A DNA stretch of 33,088 nucleotides from Rhizobiales bacterium 32-66-11 (GTDB lineage Bacteria > Pseudomonadota > Alphaproteobacteria > Rhizobiales > Xanthobacteraceae): contig NCEH01000043.1 of assembly GCA_002304505.1 (NCBI GenBank), positions 1 through 33,088 of the forward strand, written 5' to 3'. Shown in pieces: positions 14,548 through 22,454 of this stretch (position 1 is its first letter; every line of letters begins with the position of its first letter). The translations under genes were made by a program, and so were the position numbers. The notes under the pieces were generated by a model. It was given only the letters and a program-made list of their open reading frames with translations. It was not told the DNA's origin and did no database searches.

Positions 14548-15992
14548 AATCGATCCGAAGCCGGCTCTTCATGATCCTGATGATCACGACGGGCGTCGTT
14601 TGGATGTCGGCGATCGCCTGGATCTATCTCAGCACGCGAGCCGAGGTGGAACGCGTCCTCGATGCTCGCCTGATCGAGGCGGCGCGTATGGTGAGTTCGC
14701 TGATCACCAGCCAGGAGATCGATCCGAAGCGCGCAGCCCAGATTCCGGCCGTCGAGCCGACGATGCATGCGTCTTATGATAGGCAGCTATCCTGCCAAAT
14801 ATGGGCGCTGGACGGCACCTTGGTGGGCCGCTCCGACGCGGCCCCGGCAACGCCGCTGTCTGATGCACAGGACGGCTTTTCCGAGACCCTTATCGGGGGC
14901 GAAACCTGGCGCGTCTATGCGGTGGTCAACACCGATCTCGGCATGCGAGTCCTCGTCGGAGACAATATGCGCGTTCGCGATCGGCTGGTGGCCGATGTGA
15001 TCCGGGGTCTTGCACTGCCTGCATTGCTGATCTTGCCGATCCTGGCCGGGCTGATTTGGCTGAGCGTGAGGAAAGGTCTCGGTCCCCTCAACAACATGGC
15101 TCACGCGCTGGAGACGCGGTCCGCCTCCGATCTGAGCGCCCTGCCCGACGTCGATACGCCTTCCGAGATCAAGCCGGTCATCCGCTCGCTCAACGGTCTC
15201 TTCGGGCGGGTGCATGCGGCCCGAGAACGGGAGCGCGATTTTACAGCCTTCGCAGCGCATGAGCTGCGTACGCCGATCGCCGGACTGAAGACTCAGGCGC
15301 AGGTGGCGCTCGGGAGCGAGGATCCGGGCATTCGTGCGAACGCCCTGCGTCAGATCGTGGTCGGCGTGGACCGGACGTCTCGGCTGATGCGACAGCTCAC
15401 CGACCTGACGAATGCCGAAAGGGGCGAGACCGACAGCGACAATCATCGTGTCAATTTGGGCAAATTGGCCAGCCGGCTCGCAGATGACATCCGCCAGCAC
15501 TACCCGGGCGCTGCGCTCCTCGAGATCGACGAAAAACTGCATGACATAGACCTTGATATCGATCCGTCACTGTTCATGCTCGCGACGCGGAACCTCATGG
15601 AAAATGCCGTTCTGCATTCCCGCGTTGAAAGCCCTGTCCATTGTGGCATGAGGCTTGAAGGCGACGGCGTCGCACTGACGATCGACGACAGCGGACCGGG
15701 AATACCTGAAGACGAACTGCCCAAGGTTTGCGAGAGGTTCTATCGCGGTCGCAACAAGACCGCGATGGGAAGTGGGCTGGGCCTCGCGATTGCCGACCTC
15801 GCGGCGAAGCGGCTCGGCGGGAGCCTGTCTCTGAAAAACCGTCCAGAGGGAGGTTTCCGCGCTGAACTGCACCTCAACGCCGCTCCAAGTTCGACAACGC
15901 CCCGCGGCGAGTTCCGCCACAACGACGGGGAGCTATCGCCCCTCCCGGTTGTGGCGGATGCGAAGGGGGATAGGCTCGCTCATGAGAGATAG
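14544..15992 (+). CDS. QseC-like sensor histidine kinase
   Basis: A 482-residue inner-membrane kinase, partner of the regulator encoded just before. Membrane segment at about 8-28, periplasmic sensor about 30-150, second segment about 153-173, HAMP, then HisKA with His239 in FAAHELRTP, and an ATPase domain with N-box NLMENAVLH and GSGLGLAI. The periplasmic domain carries one cysteine, Cys84 (RQLSCQIW), where I would expect an aromatic residue in QseC; given the thiol targets it could sense redox state (speculative). After the normal end of the ATPase domain (GGFRAELHL) there is a tail of about 35 residues that runs through a long inverted repeat and 11 bases into the LysR gene, as if the original 3' end had been lost. 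Confidence 0.9.
   Translation: MKSIRSRLFMILMITTGVVWMSAIAWIYLSTRAEVERVLDARLIEAARMVSSLITSQEIDPKRAAQIPAVEPTMHASYDRQLSCQIWALDGTLVGRSDAAPATPLSDAQDGFSETLIGGETWRVYAVVNTDLGMRVLVGDNMRVRDRLVADVIRGLALPALLILPILAGLIWLSVRKGLGPLNNMAHALETRSASDLSALPDVDTPSEIKPVIRSLNGLFGRVHAARERERDFTAFAAHELRTPIAGLKTQAQVALGSEDPGIRANALRQIVVGVDRTSRLMRQLTDLTNAERGETDSDNHRVNLGKLASRLADDIRQHYPGAALLEIDEKLHDIDLDIDPSLFMLATRNLMENAVLHSRVESPVHCGMRLEGDGVALTIDDSGPGIPEDELPKVCERFYRGRNKTAMGSGLGLAIADLAAKRLGGSLSLKNRPEGGFRAELHLNAAPSSTTPRGEFRHNDGELSPLPVVADAKGDRLAHER
15914..15957. repeat. 10-bp perfect inverted repeat in kinase tail, before LysR gene
   Basis: CCGCCACAAC (15914-15923) and GTTGTGGCGG (15948-15957) with a 24-base spacer that itself holds GGGG and CCCC able to pair. 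It lies 24 bases before the LysR ATG and inside the odd C-terminal tail of the kinase. It may be an operator for the LysR gene, an old terminator of the kinase gene, or a trace of the join between cargo and conjugation backbone. Confidence 0.6.
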
Positions 15993-16932
15993 GCTCGCGA
16001 AGCGCCGCGAGGCAATCGATGTACGCCATCTCTGCTACTTCGTGGCAGCGGCCGAGCAGGGCAGCTTTAGAAAAGCCGGCGCGGCTTCAGGGGTGCAGGA
16101 GTCGGCGATCAGCCGATCTATACGAGACCTCGAAGATCAGGTTGGCGCCTCACTGTTCCATCGGCGTAGCAGCGGCGTCACCCTCACTTACGCTGGGCAG
16201 CGCTTTCTCCCTCAGGCGCGTCGCATTCTTCGGGATATCGGTCACAGCGTTGAGGACGTGGCGAGGATCGGGCGTGTAGAGAACGGGCGGCTTAAGATCG
16301 GAATATTCTCGTCCCTAGCGTCAGGCTTTCTGGCGAATCTGCTGCTCGCTTACGACAGCGCCCATGCGAAGGTCCATATAGAGTTCATCGAAGGAAATCC
16401 TGACGAACATATCGCGGCGGTGCGTCAATTCCAGATCGACGTCGCGTTCTTGACCGGCACACGGGTCTGGCCGGGGTGTGAAACAGACCAGCTTTGGTTC
16501 GAACGGGTGTTTGTCGTGCTTCCCGAAGGGCATGCGCTTTCTGAGAAACCGGTGGTGGGCTGGAGTGACCTCACCATGGAGCAATTTATCGTCAGTGATG
16601 TCGCGCCCGGCCCTGAGATTCACGACTACCTCGTAAAGCGACTCGCTGATCTGGGTCATCATCCGTACATACAGCCTCAGTCAGTCGGGAGAGATAATCT
16701 TCTCTCGCTCGTAGCTGTTGGACGTGGCCTGACGGTCGTCAGTGAAGCGATGGCGGCAGCACGGCTTCCGGGGATCACCTATCGACCCATTGTCGATGAA
16801 ATTCTTCCTTTCAGCGCGATCTGGTCTGCCAGGAATGATAACCCGGCATTTCGCAGCTTGCTAAGCATGGCAAGGAAGATGTCGAAATCAGCAATAGCCT
16901 ACATGATGCTGGTGCTCACTCTGCCCATTTGA
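15982..16932 (+). CDS. LysR-family transcriptional regulator
   Basis: A 316-residue LysR regulator with the start used here. The helix-turn-helix domain is about 10-70 (IDVRHLCYFVAAAEQGSF, then ESAISRSIRDLEDQVG and LFHRR), followed by a two-lobed effector domain. I chose the ATG of MRDRLAKRREAID; an earlier in-frame codon would lengthen overlap with the kinase gene. The overlap with the kinase is 11 bases. A LysR gene at this place next to DUF2274 and trbI is common in alphaproteobacterial elements of this kind, so it probably belongs to the backbone and may control transfer (inference). It looks less GC-rich than its neighbours by eye. Confidence 0.88.
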   Translation: MRDRLAKRREAIDVRHLCYFVAAAEQGSFRKAGAASGVQESAISRSIRDLEDQVGASLFHRRSSGVTLTYAGQRFLPQARRILRDIGHSVEDVARIGRVENGRLKIGIFSSLASGFLANLLLAYDSAHAKVHIEFIEGNPDEHIAAVRQFQIDVAFLTGTRVWPGCETDQLWFERVFVVLPEGHALSEKPVVGWSDLTMEQFIVSDVAPGPEIHDYLVKRLADLGHHPYIQPQSVGRDNLLSLVAVGRGLTVVSEAMAAARLPGITYRPIVDEILPFSAIWSARNDNPAFRSLLSMARKMSKSAIAYMMLVLTLPI

Positions 16933-16985
16933 ACTGTTGTTCCAAATAGCGCTCGGTCATGGTTGCAGATCTCAATTATCCTCTT

Positions 16986-17204
16986 CTAGGGCAGACGCCG
17001 CGCCTTGGCGAACCCGCGATCGGTTGCGATGAACCGATCAAGCATTGGTACGATCAAGCGCACCGGATCAGCGACAGATTGGCCCGACTCACGCGCCAGG
17101 ATTTCGGCATAGGCGATGAGATCACGGTGGAGTTGTGCGGGCAATTCCACCGTGACTTTGACGGGCTTATCGTCGGCGATCGGTCCAAGTTTCAGTTTTG
17201 CCAC
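16986..17204 (-). CDS. DUF2274 protein
   Basis: A 72-residue protein matching the DUF2274 family, which regularly follows trbI in these conjugation clusters. It starts with MAKLKLGPI and has KVTVELPAQLHRDL, which resembles the strand and first helix of ribbon-helix-helix proteins, so DNA binding is possible. The start is GTG, two bases after the trbI stop. Function unknown. It converges with the LysR gene, and the 53-base gap shows no clear terminator. Confidence 0.85.
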   Translation of the reverse strand: MAKLKLGPIADDKPVKVTVELPAQLHRDLIAYAEILARESGQSVADPVRLIVPMLDRFIATDRGFAKARRLP

Positions 17205-17206
17205 AG

Positions 17207-18364
17207 TCAGCCTCTGTAGGGTTCAAGGACGAGATCGCGCGTGACGATAACGCGAACGGGGAAGCCCGGCCGGATGGTCAACGTCGGTGCGACCTGCAAT
17301 TGGCGCCGGACGATCTGCTGACCGGCGTCGTTGATGGTGTCCTGTGCGCCGTCGCGGATAGCGCGGACCAGGCGGTCCTCATCGCTGACCGCCAGTTCCG
17401 TGCCGACCGCGAGCAGCGTGGAGAGACCGGCCGCTTTGGCGAGATCCCACCAGTGATAATCGACCCCATCCTCGAGACCAGCGTATCCTTGCGTGTCGGC
17501 GCCCGGCTGGCGTTCGAGGACGATGGAGCGGCCGTTCGGGAAGATCAGCCGGTTCCAGACCAGCAGCGCCCGTCTTTGCCCGAACTGCACGTTGTTGTCG
17601 TACTGGCCGACAATCCGCGTGCCTTGCGGGATCAGAAGCAATCTGCCGGTCGGACTGTCGTAGATGTTTTCCGTCACCTGCGCAGTGATCTGGCCAGGCA
17701 GATCGGAGCGAATGCCGGTGATGAGCGCGGCTGAGATCACCGCCCCGGCCTGAAGGATGAACGGCGAAGCCGGAGCTATGACCCGATCCGATGATGTGGT
17801 CCGGCGATCAACCGGTGCATTCAGAAACGCAAGCTGCCGATCCTGGGCGGTCTGCTGACCGGATTGCCCCGCGAGCCCGGCGAGATCGAAGCCGGGAACG
17901 TTCGGCATGGTTGAGCCGCCGGGTGTCGTCGCTGTCGAGCCGGGTTGGGTCTGAAAGAACACGCGGCTGGTGCGCGCAGCCTCTTCCTCGGCCCGCCGGC
18001 GCTGCTCAGCCTCGTCAACGGTCGGTGTTGTGATCGTCGGCGGGACCACGGGCTGGCCCCGGTTCTGGGCGTCGAGGATCGGGCGGCCGAGATCACCGGG
18101 CAGCGGCGGGCCGAGAACAGGTCCGGTATAGTCGCGCGGAAGGCCGGCGAGGCCATCTGCGGTCTGGCGATTGTTGGTCGAATAAAGTTCTTCGCCGCCT
18201 TGACCTCCATCGCGGGTCTGGAGTGCGTAGATTAGCGCGCCGCCGATGCCAACGAGCCCGACGGCCGTAATGCTTGCCAACACCCTCCGCGAAAGGCGCG
18301 TGACGCGCGGTGCCTCGGCGCGAAGACGCATGGGAGCTGTATTGTCGGTATTGTTCTCGCTCAC
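17207..18364 (-). CDS. trbI: conjugal transfer protein TrbI (VirB10-like)
   Basis: A 385-residue VirB10 homologue that links inner and outer membrane parts of the mating channel. One membrane segment at about 29-47 (VLASITAVGLVGIGGALIY) is followed by a proline- and glutamine-rich periplasmic linker and a C-terminal VirB10 domain from about 185 (ILQAGAVISAALITGI, GTRIVGQYD, VWNRLIFPNGRS). The start is GTG in a GTGA overlap with the trbG stop. Confidence 0.95.
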   Translation of the reverse strand: MSENNTDNTAPMRLRAEAPRVTRLSRRVLASITAVGLVGIGGALIYALQTRDGGQGGEELYSTNNRQTADGLAGLPRDYTGPVLGPPLPGDLGRPILDAQNRGQPVVPPTITTPTVDEAEQRRRAEEEAARTSRVFFQTQPGSTATTPGGSTMPNVPGFDLAGLAGQSGQQTAQDRQLAFLNAPVDRRTTSSDRVIAPASPFILQAGAVISAALITGIRSDLPGQITAQVTENIYDSPTGRLLLIPQGTRIVGQYDNNVQFGQRRALLVWNRLIFPNGRSIVLERQPGADTQGYAGLEDGVDYHWWDLAKAAGLSTLLAVGTELAVSDEDRLVRAIRDGAQDTINDAGQQIVRRQLQVAPTLTIRPGFPVRVIVTRDLVLEPYRG

Positions 18365-19344
18365 GATGCGGGTCTCCCGTCGGTGCGGACAATCCTGACG
18401 ACCTGCTGTTTGTCGCCGCCGCCAAGGCGGAGCTCGGCAGCGCCGAACAGGCGATCGACGATCAGGATGTGCTGGTGAATACGGCTGTTGACGAGTTGCG
18501 CTTCGCCATCGGGACCGATGACGAAGATCGGCGGCATTTCGCCCTGGACGATCCCGCGCGGAAACTCGACATAGACCCTGCGGCCGTCGTCATAGACGGA
18601 GACGGGTTTCCAGGGCGGATTCCCGCCGGTCAAACCGTATCGGTAGTTGCGGGCCGCAACGGCCGGGATGACCGGCGTCGCCGGAATGCTCTGGCCTTGA
18701 CCGGCGCGCGGCCGCGGATAGGACCAGGCGACGGACGGCATATAGGGCTTCGCGCCGGAACGCAGCTCGATCATGTAAACACGCCGGTCTGTAGTCACGA
18801 CGAGATTGGTCGTGATGTCCGGCCGGGAAGGCTTCACGAGAATATGGACGCGGCGGGTCGTTCCGCTGCCGCTCTCGGTGTCGCCGATAATCCAGCGGGC
18901 GGTATCGCCAGCCGCGATCGGTCCGGCCCCTGTCAGCGACTCTCCCGGTTCCAGCGCGATGTCGGTGATCTGCCCAGGAGCCGCGTAGACCTGATAGAGC
19001 GCTCCTTCCGACCAGGGATATACCTGGATCGCGTTGAAGTAGCCCTCTCGGCGCGGCTGCACGCGAGCGGCAGCGTTGGCGTTCTCGACGCGAGCGACTG
19101 GTGTGCTGGCCGCCGTGCCGCCCTTTGCCGGCGTCCAGGCCGGAGGGATGTGGATCGGACGGGGCCGATCGTCCGTCACCGATGCCGGAACGGCCGGCAA
19201 AGCCGGAACATCTCGATCGTAGCTGATCTCCGGCGGCTTTTGCGGCGTGGCACAACCAGCCAACGCGGTGGCGGAAAGCAGCAGAACCGGGAGTACGGAT
19301 TTACGGAAAACCGGAATGGCGGGGTTACGGAAAGCCGATTTCAT
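18361..19344 (-). CDS. trbG: conjugal transfer protein TrbG (VirB9-like)
   Basis: A 327-residue outer-membrane core component. A lipoprotein-like signal (ATALAGC) near residue 30 is followed by a variable proline-rich region and the VirB9 domain (AIQVYPWSEGALYQVYAAPGQITDIAL; YRYGLTGGNPPWKPVSVYDDG; PPIFVIGPDGEAQLVNSRI). I chose the ATG of MKSAFRN, whose ATGA overlaps the trbF stop; the frame stays open upstream inside trbF but only as a shadow. It pairs with TrbI in the channel core. Confidence 0.94.
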   Translation of the reverse strand: MKSAFRNPAIPVFRKSVLPVLLLSATALAGCATPQKPPEISYDRDVPALPAVPASVTDDRPRPIHIPPAWTPAKGGTAASTPVARVENANAAARVQPRREGYFNAIQVYPWSEGALYQVYAAPGQITDIALEPGESLTGAGPIAAGDTARWIIGDTESGSGTTRRVHILVKPSRPDITTNLVVTTDRRVYMIELRSGAKPYMPSVAWSYPRPRAGQGQSIPATPVIPAVAARNYRYGLTGGNPPWKPVSVYDDGRRVYVEFPRGIVQGEMPPIFVIGPDGEAQLVNSRIHQHILIVDRLFGAAELRLGGGDKQQVVRIVRTDGRPAS

Positions 19345-20030
19345 TGGCTCATCTCCCGCGACCAGTTGATGGCGTTGATGTAAATTCCGAGCGGATTGAC
19401 CTTCAGCCGCTCGGCATCGCGCGGAGGCTGGATGACGATGGTCAGGATCGCGGTCCATCGCTCGGTCGCGCCGAGCTGGCCATTCTCGAAATGCCGTTGC
19501 GTCCACGCGACGCGGAAGCTGTCCGGAGAAGCGCGGATGACGCTGGAAACCTCGACGGCGATCTGCTGCTTGCCGACCTTCGTGAAGGGATCGTTGGCGC
19601 GGGCATAGTCGTTAAGCGCAGCCGCGCCCCGATCAGTCGTCCACTCATAGGCCCTGAGCCAGTTCTGGCGGACGATGATCGGATCGGCGGGAATGCTTCT
19701 GGTCTGCTCGATGAAGCGTGCGAGATGCCACGCCACCTGTGGATCGGTCGGACGATAGTCCGCCGCGGCCGGGGCGACGGTCTGGGCCTGACCCAGATTG
19801 TCTACTTGAACCACCCAGGGAACCACTGTCCCACGCGCGGACTGATAGACCAGCGCGGAAGCGAAGCCCGCTGACAGGATCAGCGAACCGAACGCCATGT
19901 AGCGCCAGTTCCTCGCCTGCACGCGCGCTGACCCAAGACGTTCGTCCCAGACTTGTGCGGCCTTCTGGTAAGGTGTTTCCGGTTGAGGTGTCTTGCCGTA
20001 ATGCACGGCCGGTCGTTTGAAGAGATTCAT
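19341..20030 (-). CDS. trbF: conjugal transfer protein TrbF (VirB8-like)
   Basis: A 229-residue VirB8 homologue with a single membrane segment at about 45-63 (YMAFGSLILSAGFASALVY) and a periplasmic NTF2-like domain (RFIEQTRSIPADPIIVRQNWLRAYEW; ERWTAILTIVIQPP). It organises the inner-membrane complex of the type IV secretion channel. ATGA overlap with trbL upstream. Confidence 0.95.
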   Translation of the reverse strand: MNLFKRPAVHYGKTPQPETPYQKAAQVWDERLGSARVQARNWRYMAFGSLILSAGFASALVYQSARGTVVPWVVQVDNLGQAQTVAPAAADYRPTDPQVAWHLARFIEQTRSIPADPIIVRQNWLRAYEWTTDRGAAALNDYARANDPFTKVGKQQIAVEVSSVIRASPDSFRVAWTQRHFENGQLGATERWTAILTIVIQPPRDAERLKVNPLGIYINAINWSREMSQ

Positions 20031-21388
20031 GAACGGTCACTTTCGGAGAGATTGACGGATGCGCCGGACCCATGGCTGTCGCCCGAGCGAACGGCATGGG
20101 CGGCGGCGCTGACGCCGTGGGCGACATGGCTGCCGCGCTTCATGCGCTGGGCCCATGCCGGCGGCTGATCGGGTGTGGTTGCGGGAGCGACGGAAGCGGG
20201 ATCGGATTCGCCAGTGCCCGCGCCAGACGAGAAGGAGCCGCCGGTGGCGCTGACGCCTGCACGCGCGCCGTCGGAGAAGCTGGATTTCATGCTTTCCGAG
20301 GCGCGGGACGCGGCACGGCGCAACGGGGAAACGGAGGCCGATCCGGCGGCGCGTGCTACGCCTCCGAGGCCGGACGCGACGCCGGACGCGCCCGACTGTC
20401 CCATAGAGCCCAATGTGTAGGCCGACGATGCCGCGCCGGCCGCCGCAGCGCCACCACGCGCGGCAGCGGCGCCGCCGGAAAGAAGAGCGGCTCCGCCCTT
20501 CGCGGCCAGTACCGCGCCGCCGCCAGCAGCGAGTGCCGCACCGCCGACAGCAAGGCCGGTGCCAACCGCGGCGCCTGCGCCAAGCTGCGGGCCGCCGCTG
20601 ACAAGACCGGAGGCAATACCGGGACCGAAGATGCCAAGGCCGACGAGCGAGAGCGCCGCAAGAACGATGGCCATGGCGTCGTCGATGCTCGGGGTCTGGC
20701 CGCCGAAGCCTTGCGTGAACTGACTGAACAGCGTTGAGCCGATGCCGACGATGACAGCGAGGACCAGGACCTTGATGCCGCTGGAAATCACATTGCCAAG
20801 CACGCGCTCGGCCATGAAGGCGGTCTTGCCGAAGAGGCCGAACGGGATCAGGACGAAACCGGCGAGCGTCGACAACTTGAACTCGATCAGCGTCACGAAG
20901 AGCTGGATCGCCAGAATGAAGAAGGCGAGGATGACCAGCGCCCAGGCAAACAAAAGGCAGACGATCTGGATCAGGTTCTCGAAAACCGCGATCCAGCCCA
21001 TCAGGGGCGATATCGCGTCGAGCAAGGGACGCGCGGCATCGAGGCCGGTCTGTGCGACCTTGCCTGGACGAAGCAGATCCTGCGCAGTGAAGCCGGTGCC
21101 GGAGGCTTTCAGTCCGAGGCCGGCGAAGCTGTCGAAGACAATCTTGGCGAGGTTGTTCCAGTTGGATATCAGGTAGGCGAACACCCCGACAAACAAGGTC
21201 TTCTTCACCAGACGGGCGATGATGTCGTCGTCGGCGCCCCAGCTCCAGAAGAGAGCGGCCAGCGTCACGTCGATCACGATCAGGGTGGTGGCGACAAACG
21301 CCACCTCGCCGCCGAGCAGACCGAACCCGCTGTCGATATAGCGGGTGAAGGTTCCGAGAAATGTGTCGATAACGCCGGAGCCGCCCAT
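20027..21388 (-). CDS. trbL: conjugal transfer protein TrbL (VirB6-like)
   Basis: A 453-residue polytopic membrane protein: several hydrophobic segments over about 20-270, then a long Gly/Ala-rich low-complexity part (about 270-370) and a polar serine-rich tail. This plan is typical of TrbL. The N-terminus contains FTRYIDSGFGLLGGEV. It forms the inner-membrane pore region of the mating channel. It begins three bases after the trbK stop. Confidence 0.94.
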   Translation of the reverse strand: MGGSGVIDTFLGTFTRYIDSGFGLLGGEVAFVATTLIVIDVTLAALFWSWGADDDIIARLVKKTLFVGVFAYLISNWNNLAKIVFDSFAGLGLKASGTGFTAQDLLRPGKVAQTGLDAARPLLDAISPLMGWIAVFENLIQIVCLLFAWALVILAFFILAIQLFVTLIEFKLSTLAGFVLIPFGLFGKTAFMAERVLGNVISSGIKVLVLAVIVGIGSTLFSQFTQGFGGQTPSIDDAMAIVLAALSLVGLGIFGPGIASGLVSGGPQLGAGAAVGTGLAVGGAALAAGGGAVLAAKGGAALLSGGAAAARGGAAAAGAASSAYTLGSMGQSGASGVASGLGGVARAAGSASVSPLRRAASRASESMKSSFSDGARAGVSATGGSFSSGAGTGESDPASVAPATTPDQPPAWAQRMKRGSHVAHGVSAAAHAVRSGDSHGSGASVNLSESDRS

Positions 21389-21391
21389 GCT

Positions 21392-21679
21392 TCACCGCCC
21401 TTCGCTGGAGGACGGCGACGCCGGTGCAGAGGACGGACGCAGGAAACGGTCGCGGGTTTCCGCCCAGACGCGCAGGCATTCGGGGTCATTCGCGGCTTGC
21501 TGGCCAAGCTGCTGGCACCGGCGCTGCCCCGCGCGCAGCGGATCGTGCGAGGGTTCGATGACGCGCGTGGAGAAATCCTCTTTCGGGTCCTCCTTTCGGG
21601 TCAGTTCGACGACCGCCGCCGTAATGGCGACGGCGACGAACACGACAGCGCCCAGCCGGGCCAGCATCTTGCCGTCCAT
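21392..21679 (-). CDS. trbK: TrbK-alt putative entry exclusion protein
   Basis: A 95-residue protein with one N-terminal membrane segment (about 6-25) and a conserved periplasmic pattern of two cysteines (RRCQQLGQQAANDPECLRVW), as in the alternative TrbK family found between trbJ and trbL. Such proteins are thought to hinder entry of a second copy of the element. Ten bases separate it from trbJ. Confidence 0.85.
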   Translation of the reverse strand: MDGKMLARLGAVVFVAVAITAAVVELTRKEDPKEDFSTRVIEPSHDPLRAGQRRCQQLGQQAANDPECLRVWAETRDRFLRPSSAPASPSSSEGR

Positions 21680-21689
21680 AAGCCCGCCC

Positions 21690-22454
21690 TCAGTTGCCGT
21701 TGAACATCTGCGCGTTGCCCGGCTGGTAGCCCGAGCCCGGCGTCAGGAAGCGGCGGCGCTGTTCCCGTCCCTGCTCCGCCGCAGCCGTGCGCTCGGCTTC
21801 GGTCAGCGCGCCGGCACGCCCGTTGGCCGCAAGCAAGGCGACCAGATCGGAAAGCTGCTGCGACTGGAGTGCGAGGAGCTGGTTGCCGGCCTGCGTCGCC
21901 TGAAGCGCGCCCGTTGCGCCCTGGCTCTGGCTCACCAGGTCGCTCATCTGCGTGCGGTTGGTGTCGATGTTGCCGACGACACCCGCCTGGACGCGCATGG
22001 CGTCCTGAAGGCCGCCGACCGTGTTCTGCCAGCGCGATCGTGCATCGGAGACGAGTTGCTGATCCGTGGCCGACATGGAGACGTTGCCGTATTTCTGGCT
22101 GAACATCTGGTCGATCTGCTGGACGTTGAAGGCGATGCCCTGCGCCTGCTGGAGAAGCTGCTGCGTCTTCTGGACATTCTGCTGCAAGGTCTGGAGAGCG
22201 GAGAAAGGCAGGTTCGCCAGATTGCGCGCCTGGTTGATCAGCATCGTCGCTTCGTTCTGAAGCGAGGTGATCTGGTGCGTGATCTGTTCCAGAGTGCGCG
22301 CAGCCGTCAGCACATTCTGCGCGTAGTTGCTCGGATCGAACACGATCCGCCACGCATAGGCGGGCGAGGTCACGACGGAAGAGAAGGCGATCGGTGCGGC
22401 GAGTGCGGTTGCGGCAAGCAGAACTGCGCGCAGGCGGAAACGGGAGGTCGTCAT
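21690..22454 (-). CDS. trbJ: conjugal transfer protein TrbJ (VirB5-like)
   Basis: A 254-residue secreted protein with a Sec signal peptide (cleavage near SPAYA, about residue 33) and long glutamine-rich helices with coiled-coil character (TLEQITHQITSLQ; NVQKTQQLLQQAQ), as expected for a TrbJ/VirB5 pilus-tip protein. The start is the ATG of MTTSRFR, overlapping the trbE stop (ATGA), with AAGGAA upstream. Confidence 0.93.
   Translation of the reverse strand: MTTSRFRLRAVLLAATALAAPIAFSSVVTSPAYAWRIVFDPSNYAQNVLTAARTLEQITHQITSLQNEATMLINQARNLANLPFSALQTLQQNVQKTQQLLQQAQGIAFNVQQIDQMFSQKYGNVSMSATDQQLVSDARSRWQNTVGGLQDAMRVQAGVVGNIDTNRTQMSDLVSQSQGATGALQATQAGNQLLALQSQQLSDLVALLAANGRAGALTEAERTAAAEQGREQRRRFLTPGSGYQPGNAQMFNGN

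Noticed and set aside
8244..16297. Single CTTAAG hexamers near 8246, 11875 and 16290
   Set aside because: They lie inside coding sequence and have no partner at the right distance.
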